Shown: positions 1 to 8,138 of the stretch, in pieces
Position numbering within the stretch: position 1 is the first letter of the stretch
Layout: each line of letters begins with the position of its first letter
The notes under the pieces: model-generated
What the model was told of the DNA's origin: nothing
Seen by the model: the letters and a program-made list of their open reading frames with translations, nothing else
The model's database searches: none
Translations under genes and position numbers: made by a program
Assembly: GCA_000436535.1 (NCBI GenBank)
Contig: FR886340.1
Coordinates: forward strand, 66,255 to 130,254
DNA length: 64,000 nt
Reading direction: 5' to 3'
Origin: Eubacterium sp. CAG:252
GTDB lineage: Bacteria > Bacillota > Clostridia > Lachnospirales > Lachnospiraceae

Positions 1-1490
1 ACGAAGAGCACAGTACCAGTGTAATTATTCAGCGCATTTTCAAGAATTTCCTTTGAAACAATATCAAGATGGTTGGTAGGCTCATCGAGTATAAGGAAGT
101 TCGCGTTAGAGAGCATAAGCTTCGCAAGGGATACACGTCCACGCTCGCCACCGCTTAAGTCACGTATATACTTAAATACATCTTCGTTTGTAAATAAAAA
201 TGCGGCTAAAGTATTACGAATCTGGGTATTATTAAGGTCAGGATAAGAGTCTCTTATCTCATCAAATATGGTTTTGTCAGGGTCAAGAACGTGGTGTTCC
301 TGATCGTAGTAGCCGATATTGACCTTGGCACCAAGATATATAGAACCGGAGTCCGGCTCTATTATTCCGTTTATGAGCTTAAGTATGGTAGTCTTGCCAG
401 TTCCGTTATTACCGATAAGGGCAACGCGTTCACCACGCTTTATGTCAATGTCAATATTGTCAAAGAGTGTTACGCCGTCAAAGCTTTTGGAAAGTTCCCT
501 GATAGTCAGAACATCATTACCGCTGACTACGTTAGGTTCAAGCTTTATATTCATTTTGTCGTTTAATTCCTGAGGTTTATCGACAAGTTCTATCTTATCA
601 AGCATTTTTTCACGGCTTTCAGCCCTTTTAATCGATTTTTCACGGTTAAACTGCTTAAGCTTTGTTATAACCTCCTCCTGATGCTTTATCTCTCTTTGCT
701 GGTTTAGGTATTCCTTAAGCTTCATATTTCTCAATATGGCTTTCTTAGAAGCGTAATCAGTATAATTGCCTGAAAATACAGTAGCCTCGCCGTTATCAAG
801 CTCGATAATCTTAGTTACTATCTTATCAAGGAAATAACGGTCGTGGGCAACGATAAGCACAGCACCGTTATAGTTAAGAAGATAGTTTTCAAGCCAGCGT
901 ATTGACTCCATATCAAGATGGTTGGTAGGCTCATCAAGAAGGATAATATCAGGCTTTGCAAGAAGAAGCTTTCCGAGTGCAACTCTTGTCTTCTGACCGC
1001 CGGATAATGTGTTTACATTAAGTGAAAAATCAGCCTCCTTAAAACCAAGACCTTTAAGAACGCCGGTAATCTCACTTTTGTATGCATAACCGTTGTTCAT
1101 CTCAAACTTATGGTTGAGGTCAGAATATTTTTTCATAAGAGCTTCAAGCTCATCATCTTTGGCAGTATTCATACGCTTTTCAATATCACGCAGCTCCTGT
1201 TCCATATCAAGTATGAACTGCTTAACAGACAATAATTCATCGTATATGGTGTTATCTGAGCCTAAGTTCTGCTGCTGGGCAAGATACCCCATAGTTTTAT
1301 CTTTGGCTAGAGTGACAAGTCCTGTATCAGCAGGTTCAAGACCTGTGATTATCTTTAAAAGAGTAGACTTGCCGGCTCCGTTGATACCGATAATAGCGGC
1401 TTTTTCGTGGTCTTCAATATTAAAGGAACAGGACTTTATGATAACGTCTGTTCCGAATGATTTGCTTATATTATTGCAGGATAATATCAT
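1..1490 (-). CDS. ABC-F family ATPase (ribosome-associated), C-terminus cut by window edge
   Basis: About 496 codons are visible on the minus strand from an ATG at 1490, preceded by the ribosome binding site AGAAAGGA. The protein has two ABC ATPase cassettes and no membrane segments. The first has Walker A GINGAGKST, signature LSGGQKTRVALGK and Walker B IILLDEPTNHLDMES. After a charged linker, the second has Walker A GNNGTGKTT, signature LSGGERGRVSLAK and Walker B FLILDEPTNHLD. This soluble tandem layout is the ABC-F family, whose characterised members act on the ribosomal E site as translation factors or antibiotic-protection proteins. Which subfamily this is cannot be decided here. The gene runs off the left edge, so the last residues are missing. 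It diverges from the DEAD-box helicase gene. Confidence 0.93.
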   Translation of the reverse strand, partial: MILSCNNISKSFGTDVIIKSCSFNIEDHEKAAIIGINGAGKSTLLKIITGLEPADTGLVTLAKDKTMGYLAQQQNLGSDNTIYDELLSVKQFILDMEQELRDIEKRMNTAKDDELEALMKKYSDLNHKFEMNNGYAYKSEITGVLKGLGFKEADFSLNVNTLSGGQKTRVALGKLLLAKPDIILLDEPTNHLDMESIRWLENYLLNYNGAVLIVAHDRYFLDKIVTKIIELDNGEATVFSGNYTDYASKKAILRNMKLKEYLNQQREIKHQEEVITKLKQFNREKSIKRAESREKMLDKIELVDKPQELNDKMNIKLEPNVVSGNDVLTIRELSKSFDGVTLFDNIDIDIKRGERVALIGNNGTGKTTILKLINGIIEPDSGSIYLGAKVNIGYYDQEHHVLDPDKTIFDEIRDSYPDLNNTQIRNTLAAFLFTNEDVFKYIRDLSGGERGRVSLAKLMLSNANFLILDEPTNHLDIVSKEILENALNNYTGTVLF

Positions 1491-1675
1491 AAGTATATAA
1501 GAGTCCTTTCTATAAAAAGATATAATCATTGTGACTGCCTGAATTATAAAAATACAGCAATCGGGATAAATTAGTGGGGTAAAATAACATTTACACGCAC
1601 ACCATCTTATCATAATACTTGTTTTTTGGTAAAAATGCAAAGGTGAAAAAAGTCAATAAACAAATGTAATATATT

Positions 1676-1704
1676 TTGACTTATCAGCAACAGTAATGTA
1701 TTAT
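1676..1704 (+). promoter_or_regulatory. Sigma-A promoter of the DEAD-box helicase gene
   Basis: TTGACT (1676-1681), a 17-bp spacer and TATTAT (1699-1704) form a good housekeeping promoter in the 324-bp divergent gap 1491-1814. It predicts a leader of about 100 nt before the helicase start. The rest of the gap shows nothing else recognisable apart from the stem at 1744-1789. Confidence 0.65.
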
Positions 1705-1743
1705 TTATAAGTTAAGCATAAATAAAAAGAGATATTATTAATA

Positions 1744-1789
1744 ATGGAACGAAAATACGCGAAAGGCACAGGCAGGTAAGCGGTTCCAT
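1744..1789 (+). promoter_or_regulatory. Stem-loop in helicase mRNA leader
   Basis: ATGGAAC (1744-1750) is fully complementary to GTTCCAT (1783-1789), enclosing a purine-rich 32-nt loop, just before the ribosome binding site GAGGAA. It does not match a riboswitch class I know. Leaders of DEAD-box helicase genes are often post-transcriptionally controlled (for example by cold), so a regulatory role is plausible but inferred. Confidence 0.35.
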
Positions 1790-1814
1790 AAGAAGAAAAG
1801 AAATGAGGAAATGA

Positions 1815-3461
1815 ATGAAATTTGAAGAATTAAACATTGACGAGAGAATATTAAGAGCTATTGAGGATATGGGTTTTGAGGAAACATCACCTATACAGAC
1901 ACAGGCAATTCCGGCAGTATGTGAGGGAATAGACGTAGTTGGACAGGCACAGACAGGTACAGGTAAGACAGCAGCCTACACTATCCCAATGCTTATGAAG
2001 ATAAATCCACAGATTAAAAAGCCACAGGCAATCGTTTTATGCCCTACAAGAGAGCTTGCAGTGCAGGTGGCAGAGGAGATAAGAAAGCTCGCCAAGTATA
2101 TGAGTGATATAAAGGTGCTTCCAGTGTATGGCGGTCAGGAGATAGTAAGACAGATTAAGTCTTTAAAGACCGGCGTACAGATTATCGTAGGTACACCGGG
2201 AAGAGTTATGGACCATATGAGAAGAAAGACAGTTAAGTTTGATAATATCAATATGGTTATTCTTGATGAGGCAGACGAAATGCTTGATATGGGCTTCAGG
2301 GAGGATATGGAAACTATTCTTACTGACACTCCACAGGACAGACAGACTGTTATGTTTTCAGCGACTATGCCAAAGGCTATTATGGATATAGCAAGAAACT
2401 TCCAGAAGGATGCAAAGGTTATAAAGGTTGTAAGAAAAGAGCTTACAGTATCTAATATTGAGCAGTTCTACTATGAAGTAAGACCTAAGAATAAGACAGA
2501 AGTTCTCTGCAGACTTATAGATATATATAATCCAAGACTTTCAGTTGTATTTTGTAACACTAAAAGACAGGTGGACGAGCTTATATCTGAGCTTAAGGGC
2601 AGAGGCTACTTTGCAGACGGAATACACGGAGATATGAAGCAGCAGCAGCGTGACAGGGTTATGGACGATTTCAGAAGTGGTAAAGTAGACATACTTATCG
2701 CTACAGATGTTGCCGCAAGAGGAATAGACGTAGATGATGTGGATATGGTATTTAACTATGATATTCCACAGGATGAGGAATACTATGTACACAGAATAGG
2801 ACGTACAGGAAGAGCCGGAAGGTCAGGTATGGCACTTTCCTTCATAAGCGGAAAGGAAGTTTATAAGTTAAAGGATATTGAGCGTTACTGTAAGACTAAA
2901 ATTCTTGCAAAGCCGGTTCCATCACTTGATGATGTAAAGAACACAAAGGTTGACAATATGTTTGAAAAGATTAAGCAGACTATCGAAGATGGTGGACTTA
3001 CAGATATGGTTAATCTTGTTGAAGAGCATGTTAATCAGGAAGAATATACATCTATGGATATGGCAGCAGCTCTTCTTAAGATGCTCATCGGTGATACGCT
3101 TGAAAGAGAGGATGAAGTTGAGAACTTCCACTTTGATATAGATAAAGATGATTCAAGAATGGTAAGACTCTTTATTAATATAGGTAAAAAGGATAAGATA
3201 AAGCCATCTAATATCCTTGGTGCGATAGCAGGTGAGTCAGGTATGCCAGGAAAGCTTGTCGGTGCCATAGATATGATGGATAACTATACATTTGTTGATG
3301 TACCGGCAATCCACGCTGAGAAGGTGCTTAAGGCGATGAATGATAATGTCCAGATAAAGGGACGCCGTGTCAATATGGAGAAGGCTAACCAGACAAGAGG
3401 AAAGATCCACGGAAAGTCAAAGCACAAAAACAGAGATAAGTCTAAGAAAAACCGTGATTAA
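1815..3461 (+). CDS. DEAD-box ATP-dependent RNA helicase (DeaD/CshA type) with DbpA-like RNA-binding domain
   Basis: ATP-dependent unwinding or remodelling of structured RNA (ribosome assembly, RNA decay, cold adaptation in known relatives). 548 aa. Visible motifs in order: Q motif around residues 5-28 ending SPIQTQAIP, motif I AQTGTGKT, Ia PTRELAVQ, Ib GTPGR, II LDEADEMLDMGF, III SAT, IV VVFCNTK, V ATDVAARGID, VI HRIGRTGRAG. Residues about 445-520 (from MVRLFINIGKKDKIKP) look like the DbpA RNA-binding domain, and the tail is Lys/Arg-rich (GKSKHKNRDKSKKNRD), as in DeaD/CsdA-type helicases. The ATG at 1815 follows GAGGAA. The next gene lies 25 bp downstream but is functionally unrelated. Confidence 0.96.
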   Translation: MKFEELNIDERILRAIEDMGFEETSPIQTQAIPAVCEGIDVVGQAQTGTGKTAAYTIPMLMKINPQIKKPQAIVLCPTRELAVQVAEEIRKLAKYMSDIKVLPVYGGQEIVRQIKSLKTGVQIIVGTPGRVMDHMRRKTVKFDNINMVILDEADEMLDMGFREDMETILTDTPQDRQTVMFSATMPKAIMDIARNFQKDAKVIKVVRKELTVSNIEQFYYEVRPKNKTEVLCRLIDIYNPRLSVVFCNTKRQVDELISELKGRGYFADGIHGDMKQQQRDRVMDDFRSGKVDILIATDVAARGIDVDDVDMVFNYDIPQDEEYYVHRIGRTGRAGRSGMALSFISGKEVYKLKDIERYCKTKILAKPVPSLDDVKNTKVDNMFEKIKQTIEDGGLTDMVNLVEEHVNQEEYTSMDMAAALLKMLIGDTLEREDEVENFHFDIDKDDSRMVRLFINIGKKDKIKPSNILGAIAGESGMPGKLVGAIDMMDNYTFVDVPAIHAEKVLKAMNDNVQIKGRRVNMEKANQTRGKIHGKSKHKNRDKSKKNRD

Positions 3462-3486
3462 TTAAAATGCGGGAAGGAGTGTTTCT

Positions 3487-4170
3487 ATGAGAAAGCAGAT
3501 TACACTTGAAAATATAAACCGTAAAGAGGTATTAAGATATCTTGGTTACAAAGGAATAGGTGCAGATGAAACTGTTGAGAGGCTCATAGATGAGTGCGAG
3601 GCGGAAGTTATTAAAGCAGCGGTTCCAAGATATACTTACAGAGTTGTTGATGTAAGGCAGACAGATGACGGCGTAGAGCTCGAAGGCACAGGACTGGTGC
3701 TCAAAGGTAACTCCATAAAGGAACACCTTACAGGCTGTGATAAGGCAGCGCTTATAGCAGTCACGTTATCTGATGGCATAGACAGGATGCTTCGTGTCCT
3801 GCAGGCATCTGACCTTGCAAAGGCTGTTGTGGCAGACAGTCTTGCAAGTGCCGGAATAGAGCAGGTATGCGATAAGCTTGAGCGCATAATAAAAGAAGAG
3901 CTGCCAGAGTACAACCAGACCTTCAGGTTTGGCATAGGCTATGGGGATCTGCCTCTGTCACAACAGGGCGATTTTCTAAAGGTGCTTAATGCACAAAGAC
4001 TTGTAGGATTAACTGTAGGAAAGACTTATATGATGACACCGACTAAGTCAGTTACAGCGGTTATAGGACTTACAACAGGTGAAGTAAGTACCAAAAGAAA
4101 AGGATGTATGTCGTGCAATCTTAAGGGAACATGCAGATTCAGGGAATCAGGAGGACATTGCAATGGATAA
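3487..4170 (+). CDS. Stand-alone methionine synthase activation (reactivation) domain protein
   Basis: 227 aa matching the C-terminal activation domain of cobalamin-dependent methionine synthase, encoded as a separate protein. The recognisable stretch is FGIGYGDLPLSQQGDFLKVL followed by the KTYMMTPTKSVTAVIGL region. In this domain family this part binds S-adenosylmethionine and reductively methylates oxidised cob(II)alamin. The C-terminus has a Cys-rich tail (CMSCNLKGTCRF) as in other clostridial stand-alone versions. The gene overlaps metH by 8 nt and precedes it, so the two subunits are almost surely translated together. The start has an AAGGAG site 10 nt upstream. Confidence 0.88.
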   Translation: MRKQITLENINRKEVLRYLGYKGIGADETVERLIDECEAEVIKAAVPRYTYRVVDVRQTDDGVELEGTGLVLKGNSIKEHLTGCDKAALIAVTLSDGIDRMLRVLQASDLAKAVVADSLASAGIEQVCDKLERIIKEELPEYNQTFRFGIGYGDLPLSQQGDFLKVLNAQRLVGLTVGKTYMMTPTKSVTAVIGLTTGEVSTKRKGCMSCNLKGTCRFRESGGHCNG

Positions 4171-6643
4171 TAAGTTAAAGGAACTTTTAAAAAGGGATTA
4201 TGTAATTCTTGATGGTGGTATGGGAACTATGCTTCAGGCAGCAGGCATGAAGATGGGTGAAACACCGGAAATGCTTAATATCACACAGCCAGAGCTTTTA
4301 ATATCTATACACGAAAAGTATCTTAATGCTGGTTCAGATATTATATATGCCAACACATTTGGTGGAAACAGATATAAGCTTGAGGAGTGCGGACATTCAG
4401 TTGATGAGCTTGTAACAGCAGGTATTAAGAATGCAAGAACAGCATGTAACAATGTAAAGCCGGAGGCACTTGTAGCTCTTGATGTAGGCCCTATCGGACA
4501 GCTTTTAGAGCCAACAGGAACATTAAGCTTTGAGGAAGCTTATGAAATGTATGCCGAGATAGTAAAAGCAGGTGAAAAGGCTGGTGCAGACCTTGTTGTA
4601 TTTGAAACAATGACTGACCTTTTAGATGTCAAGGCAGCAGTGCTTGCGGCAAAGGAAAACAGTTCACTTCCTATTATGACAACTATGACATTTGAGGAAA
4701 ATATGCGTACATTTACAGGCTGCCAGATATCAGCCTTCGCACTTACTGTATCAGGACTTGGAGTTGAGGCAATAGGTGTCAACTGCTCACTTGGTCCAAA
4801 GGAGTTAGAGCCTGTTATAGAGGAGCTTACAAAGTGGACTAATCTTCCGGTCATAGTTAAGCCAAATGCAGGACTTCCTGACCCTGTTACTAACCTTTAT
4901 AATGTTAATGCACAGCAGTTTGCAGAATTTATGAAGGACTTAAGAAAGTATGGAATAAAGGTATTCGGAGGCTGCTGCGGTACAACACCAGAGTTCATAA
5001 GTGAGCTTTCAGCTATGCTGAACAAAGAGGGCAATCCTAAGAAGGAGCCTGTTGTTATTCCATCGGCAGTGTGTTCGGCAACAAAGACAGTTGTAGTCGA
5101 CCAGCCAAGAGTAGTAGGCGAGCGAATTAACCCGACAGGAAAGAAGATATTTAAGCAGGCACTTCTTGATAACGATATGGACTACATATTAGGACAGGCA
5201 CTTGAACAGACAGGTGCAGGGGCGGATATACTTGATGTAAATGTAGGACTTCCGGGTATTGATGAAAGACAGATGATGATAGATACAGTTAAGTCATTAC
5301 AGTCAGTTGTGGATGTACCTTTACAGCTTGACTCAACTATTCCAGAGGTTCTTGACTCAGCCTTAAGGATATATAACGGAAAGCCAATCGTGAATTCGGT
5401 CAATGGTGAGGAGGACTCACTTAATAACATTCTTCCTATAGTTAAGAAGTATGGAGCTGCTGTTATCGGTCTTGCACTTGACAAGGATGGTATTCCTAAG
5501 AAGGCAGAGGACAGAGTTGCCATAGCGAAAAAGATTATGGACAGGGCAGTTGCCATAGGAATACCTAAGGAGGATATATATATTGACTGTCTTACACTTA
5601 CAGCTTCAGCAGAGCAGGAGGGGGTTATGGAAACACTCAATGCCCTGTATACAGTAAAGCATGAGCTTGGCTTAAGGACAGTACTCGGTGTATCGAATAT
5701 ATCCTTTGGACTTCCTAACAGAGTGCTTGTAAATCATATATTCCTTACTATGGCTATGCAGAACGGACTTGACCTTGCAATCATCAATCCTAACATATAT
5801 GAGATGATGGGCGCAGTGAGGGCATACAAGCTGCTTGCCAATATAGATAAGAATTCCGTTGATTATATAAAGGCATATGCATCTATGCCAAATGTAAGCA
5901 AGATTAATCCTATGAATATGGGAACAGCTAATGCAGGTGCTGGAAATGCAGGAACAGTGGGTGCGCAGAGTACAGGCTCAGGCAGCAGCATTAATCTTAA
6001 GGATAAAAAGGGCAGCTATACCTGTGATGACTTATTCTATGCCGTGGAAAAGGGACTTAAAAATGAGGGCGCAGCCATAACAGAAGAACTTCTTTCAAGC
6101 ATGGACTCTATGGAGATTGTAAATAATGCACTTATTCCGGCACTTGACAAGATAGGTGACGAATTTGAAAGGGGAACATTATTCCTTCCACAGCTTATTA
6201 TGGCGGCTGGTGTTGCACAGGGAGCATTTGAAGTTATAAGAAATCATATGGTTATGAGCAACAATGCGCCGGTAAGCAAGGGAAAGATAGTAATAGCCAC
6301 AGTTAAGGGTGATGTTCACGATATTGGAAAGAATATTGTAAAGGTACTTCTTGAAAACTACGGCTATGAGGTTATCGACCTTGGAAAGGACGTAGAGTAT
6401 CAGGCAGTTGTAGATGCCATAAGAGAAAATGATGCAAAGCTTTGCGGACTTTCAGCACTTATGACAACTACACTTGTATCTATGAAAAAGACGATAGAGC
6501 TTATACACGAAAATAATCTTGACTGTAAGATTATGGTTGGCGGTGCGGTGCTTACGCCTGAGTACGCCAAAGAGATACACGCAGACTTTTATTCAAAGGA
6601 TGCGAAAGAGTCGGTAGATATAGCAAAGAGAGTGCTTGGTTAA
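4163..6643 (+). CDS. metH: Cobalamin-dependent methionine synthase lacking the activation domain
   Basis: Transfers methyl from 5-methyltetrahydrofolate through methylcobalamin to homocysteine to make methionine. 826 aa, against about 1230 in E. coli MetH. Domain order: homocysteine-binding barrel (about 1-290), with Zn-ligand Cys in GVNCSLGP and GGCCGTTPEF; pterin-binding barrel (about 315-570), starting VGERINPTGKKIFKQ; a short Gly/Ala/Ser-rich linker near 590-615; cobalamin-binding cap; and B12-binding Rossmann domain with the DxHxxG motif DVHDIGKN near residue 714. The missing fourth domain is supplied by the upstream overlapping gene. Ribosome binding site AGGAGG lies inside that gene. 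Confidence 0.95.
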   Translation: MDNKLKELLKRDYVILDGGMGTMLQAAGMKMGETPEMLNITQPELLISIHEKYLNAGSDIIYANTFGGNRYKLEECGHSVDELVTAGIKNARTACNNVKPEALVALDVGPIGQLLEPTGTLSFEEAYEMYAEIVKAGEKAGADLVVFETMTDLLDVKAAVLAAKENSSLPIMTTMTFEENMRTFTGCQISAFALTVSGLGVEAIGVNCSLGPKELEPVIEELTKWTNLPVIVKPNAGLPDPVTNLYNVNAQQFAEFMKDLRKYGIKVFGGCCGTTPEFISELSAMLNKEGNPKKEPVVIPSAVCSATKTVVVDQPRVVGERINPTGKKIFKQALLDNDMDYILGQALEQTGAGADILDVNVGLPGIDERQMMIDTVKSLQSVVDVPLQLDSTIPEVLDSALRIYNGKPIVNSVNGEEDSLNNILPIVKKYGAAVIGLALDKDGIPKKAEDRVAIAKKIMDRAVAIGIPKEDIYIDCLTLTASAEQEGVMETLNALYTVKHELGLRTVLGVSNISFGLPNRVLVNHIFLTMAMQNGLDLAIINPNIYEMMGAVRAYKLLANIDKNSVDYIKAYASMPNVSKINPMNMGTANAGAGNAGTVGAQSTGSGSSINLKDKKGSYTCDDLFYAVEKGLKNEGAAITEELLSSMDSMEIVNNALIPALDKIGDEFERGTLFLPQLIMAAGVAQGAFEVIRNHMVMSNNAPVSKGKIVIATVKGDVHDIGKNIVKVLLENYGYEVIDLGKDVEYQAVVDAIRENDAKLCGLSALMTTTLVSMKKTIELIHENNLDCKIMVGGAVLTPEYAKEIHADFYSKDAKESVDIAKRVLG

Positions 6644-6684
6644 AACGCAGACTTTTAGTAAGATTAGTTGTGTTTTTTTACATT

Positions 6685-6713
6685 TTGACACACACGGATA
6701 ATTGTTATATAAT
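6685..6713 (+). promoter_or_regulatory. Consensus promoter of rex
   Basis: TTGACA (6685-6690), exactly 17 bp, TATAAT (6708-6713): a perfect sigma-A promoter about 90 bp upstream of the rex start. The -10 hexamer lies inside the probable Rex operator. Confidence 0.85.
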
Positions 6714-6719
6714 TAACAG
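6702..6719 (+). promoter_or_regulatory. Probable Rex operator (autoregulation)
   Basis: The 18-bp sequence TTGTTATATAATTAACAG matches the Rex-box consensus TTGTTAAnnnnTTAACAA at all but two conserved positions, and covers the -10 box of the rex promoter. Rex binds such sites when NAD+/NADH is high, so binding here should block RNA polymerase. The consensus is known for the family; its use here is inferred from match and position. Confidence 0.82.
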
Positions 6720-6803
6720 AGCATTTTGCAGCCTGTTATGTGAAAAGTAAGGCGGCATATTTTAGACATATTTAAAATGTACAGAAACAGAGGATAGTTG
6801 GTT

Positions 6804-7439
6804 ATGGAAGATAGTAAGAAAATATCGGCAGCAGTTATAAGAAGATTACCCAGATATTACAGATATCTCGGTGAGTTAATAGAAAGCGGTGTCCAGAGAA
6901 TATCATCAAAGGATTTAAGTGCAAAGATGAAAGTCACAGCTTCACAGATACGTCAGGACCTTAACAACTTTGGCGGTTTTGGACAGCAGGGTTATGGCTA
7001 TAATGTAAAGTATCTTTATGATGAAATAGGAAAGATATTAGGAATAGATAGAAAGCATAATATGATTATTATTGGTGCTGGTAATCTGGGAAGAGCCATA
7101 GTCAACTATGCGGACTTTGAGAAGAGAGGTTTTGTTGTCTGTGGTGTATTTGACAGCAATAAGGCTCTTGAGGGACAGGTTATCCGTGACAATATAAGTA
7201 TTATGATGATGGACAATCTTGAGAACTTTATACAGGAGAATAACATAGAGATAGTAGCACTTACAATCCCTAAGGAAGCGGCAAGACAGATAGGAAAACG
7301 TGTTGCAGATGCCGGAATTAAGGCAATATGGAACTTTGCGCATACTGACCTTAATCTTCCTGATGATGTTATAGTTGAGAATGTCCATTTGTCAGAGAGT
7401 CTTATGAGGCTTTCATATACTATAGCTAATAAGGATTGA
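6804..7439 (+). CDS. rex: Redox-sensing transcriptional repressor Rex
   Basis: Senses the NADH/NAD+ ratio and represses fermentation and NADH-reoxidation genes. 211 aa from the ATG at 6804, which sits 9 nt after AGAGGA; an in-frame TTG at 6798 is too close to that site. N-terminal winged helix (residues about 5-75; AAVIRRLPRYYRYLGELI, then the recognition-helix region TASQIRQDLNNFGGFGQQGYGY), then a Rossmann fold with GAGNLGRAIVNY. It probably heads a transcript with the next two genes (21 and 60 bp gaps). A consensus promoter overlapped by a Rex box lies upstream. Confidence 0.96.
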   Translation: MEDSKKISAAVIRRLPRYYRYLGELIESGVQRISSKDLSAKMKVTASQIRQDLNNFGGFGQQGYGYNVKYLYDEIGKILGIDRKHNMIIIGAGNLGRAIVNYADFEKRGFVVCGVFDSNKALEGQVIRDNISIMMMDNLENFIQENNIEIVALTIPKEAARQIGKRVADAGIKAIWNFAHTDLNLPDDVIVENVHLSESLMRLSYTIANKD

Positions 7440-7460
7440 TATCATTAAGGGGGATTGTCA

Positions 7461-8078
7461 ATGTCTGAAATCACATATGATGCATTAAAAAATAAAGGAG
7501 TATTTACTAATATTCCTATTCTTACGCTGGATGAAAGATGGTACCGCCTTGTAAATGATAAGATTAAAACGGATGAGATAGCCTACTGGGAAAAGCAGGT
7601 TAATGAACTTTTAAAGAAGCAGGGCAGACTTAATACGGATATCAAGGATATTAAGAAACTAAAGAAACAGCTTATCAATGATGTTGTTGAGAATATGGAA
7701 AGCGATGATGACAGCAGGGCAAGGCAGAAGCTGATGAATCAGAACCAGAGACTTATACAGGAGTCAAAGGATAAGATAGCTAACTTGGAGGATGAGCTTA
7801 TGGAGCTTCCAAGGGAGCTTGCAAGAGCTAATGAAAAGCTTCTTACAGAAACGCTTAAAGTATGTTATGGAAAGATGAACTCTAATACAGAGGACATAGA
7901 GGTGCTTACCAAGTGGATAGATGCCACAAGGGTAAAGCTTAAGAAAAACATTCTTATAAAGCAGGATAAGGAAACAAGCAATGAAAGTATGTATTCGCTT
8001 ATCCACGATATTATAGGACCTGAGAACTGTAGTGCGGTTGACAGAATTAATGAAGGAATTGTTGATGAGGACGAATAA
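7461..8078 (+). CDS. Conserved coiled-coil protein of unknown function
   Basis: 205 aa, no signal peptide or membrane segment. I do not recognise the family. Residues about 35-130 are strongly charged with heptad-like leucines and predict a long coiled coil or helical bundle; the C-terminus is acidic (EGIVDEDE). The ATG at 7461 has TAAGGGGGA 7 nt upstream; an in-frame TTG at 7455 overlaps that site. It lies between rex and nnr on one strand with short gaps, so it may share the Rex-controlled transcript. A structural or adaptor role is possible, but nothing shows it. Confidence 0.8.
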   Translation: MSEITYDALKNKGVFTNIPILTLDERWYRLVNDKIKTDEIAYWEKQVNELLKKQGRLNTDIKDIKKLKKQLINDVVENMESDDDSRARQKLMNQNQRLIQESKDKIANLEDELMELPRELARANEKLLTETLKVCYGKMNSNTEDIEVLTKWIDATRVKLKKNILIKQDKETSNESMYSLIHDIIGPENCSAVDRINEGIVDEDE

Positions 8079-8138
8079 ACGTCCGGTCTTTAATTTACAG
8101 TAATAAGGTTTATAACAGATTATGTTCTGGAGGGGCTT

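Noticed and set aside
291..1500. Plus-strand frames opposite the ABC-F gene
   Set aside because: The minus strand encodes a complete, motif-rich tandem ATPase; the others are shadows.
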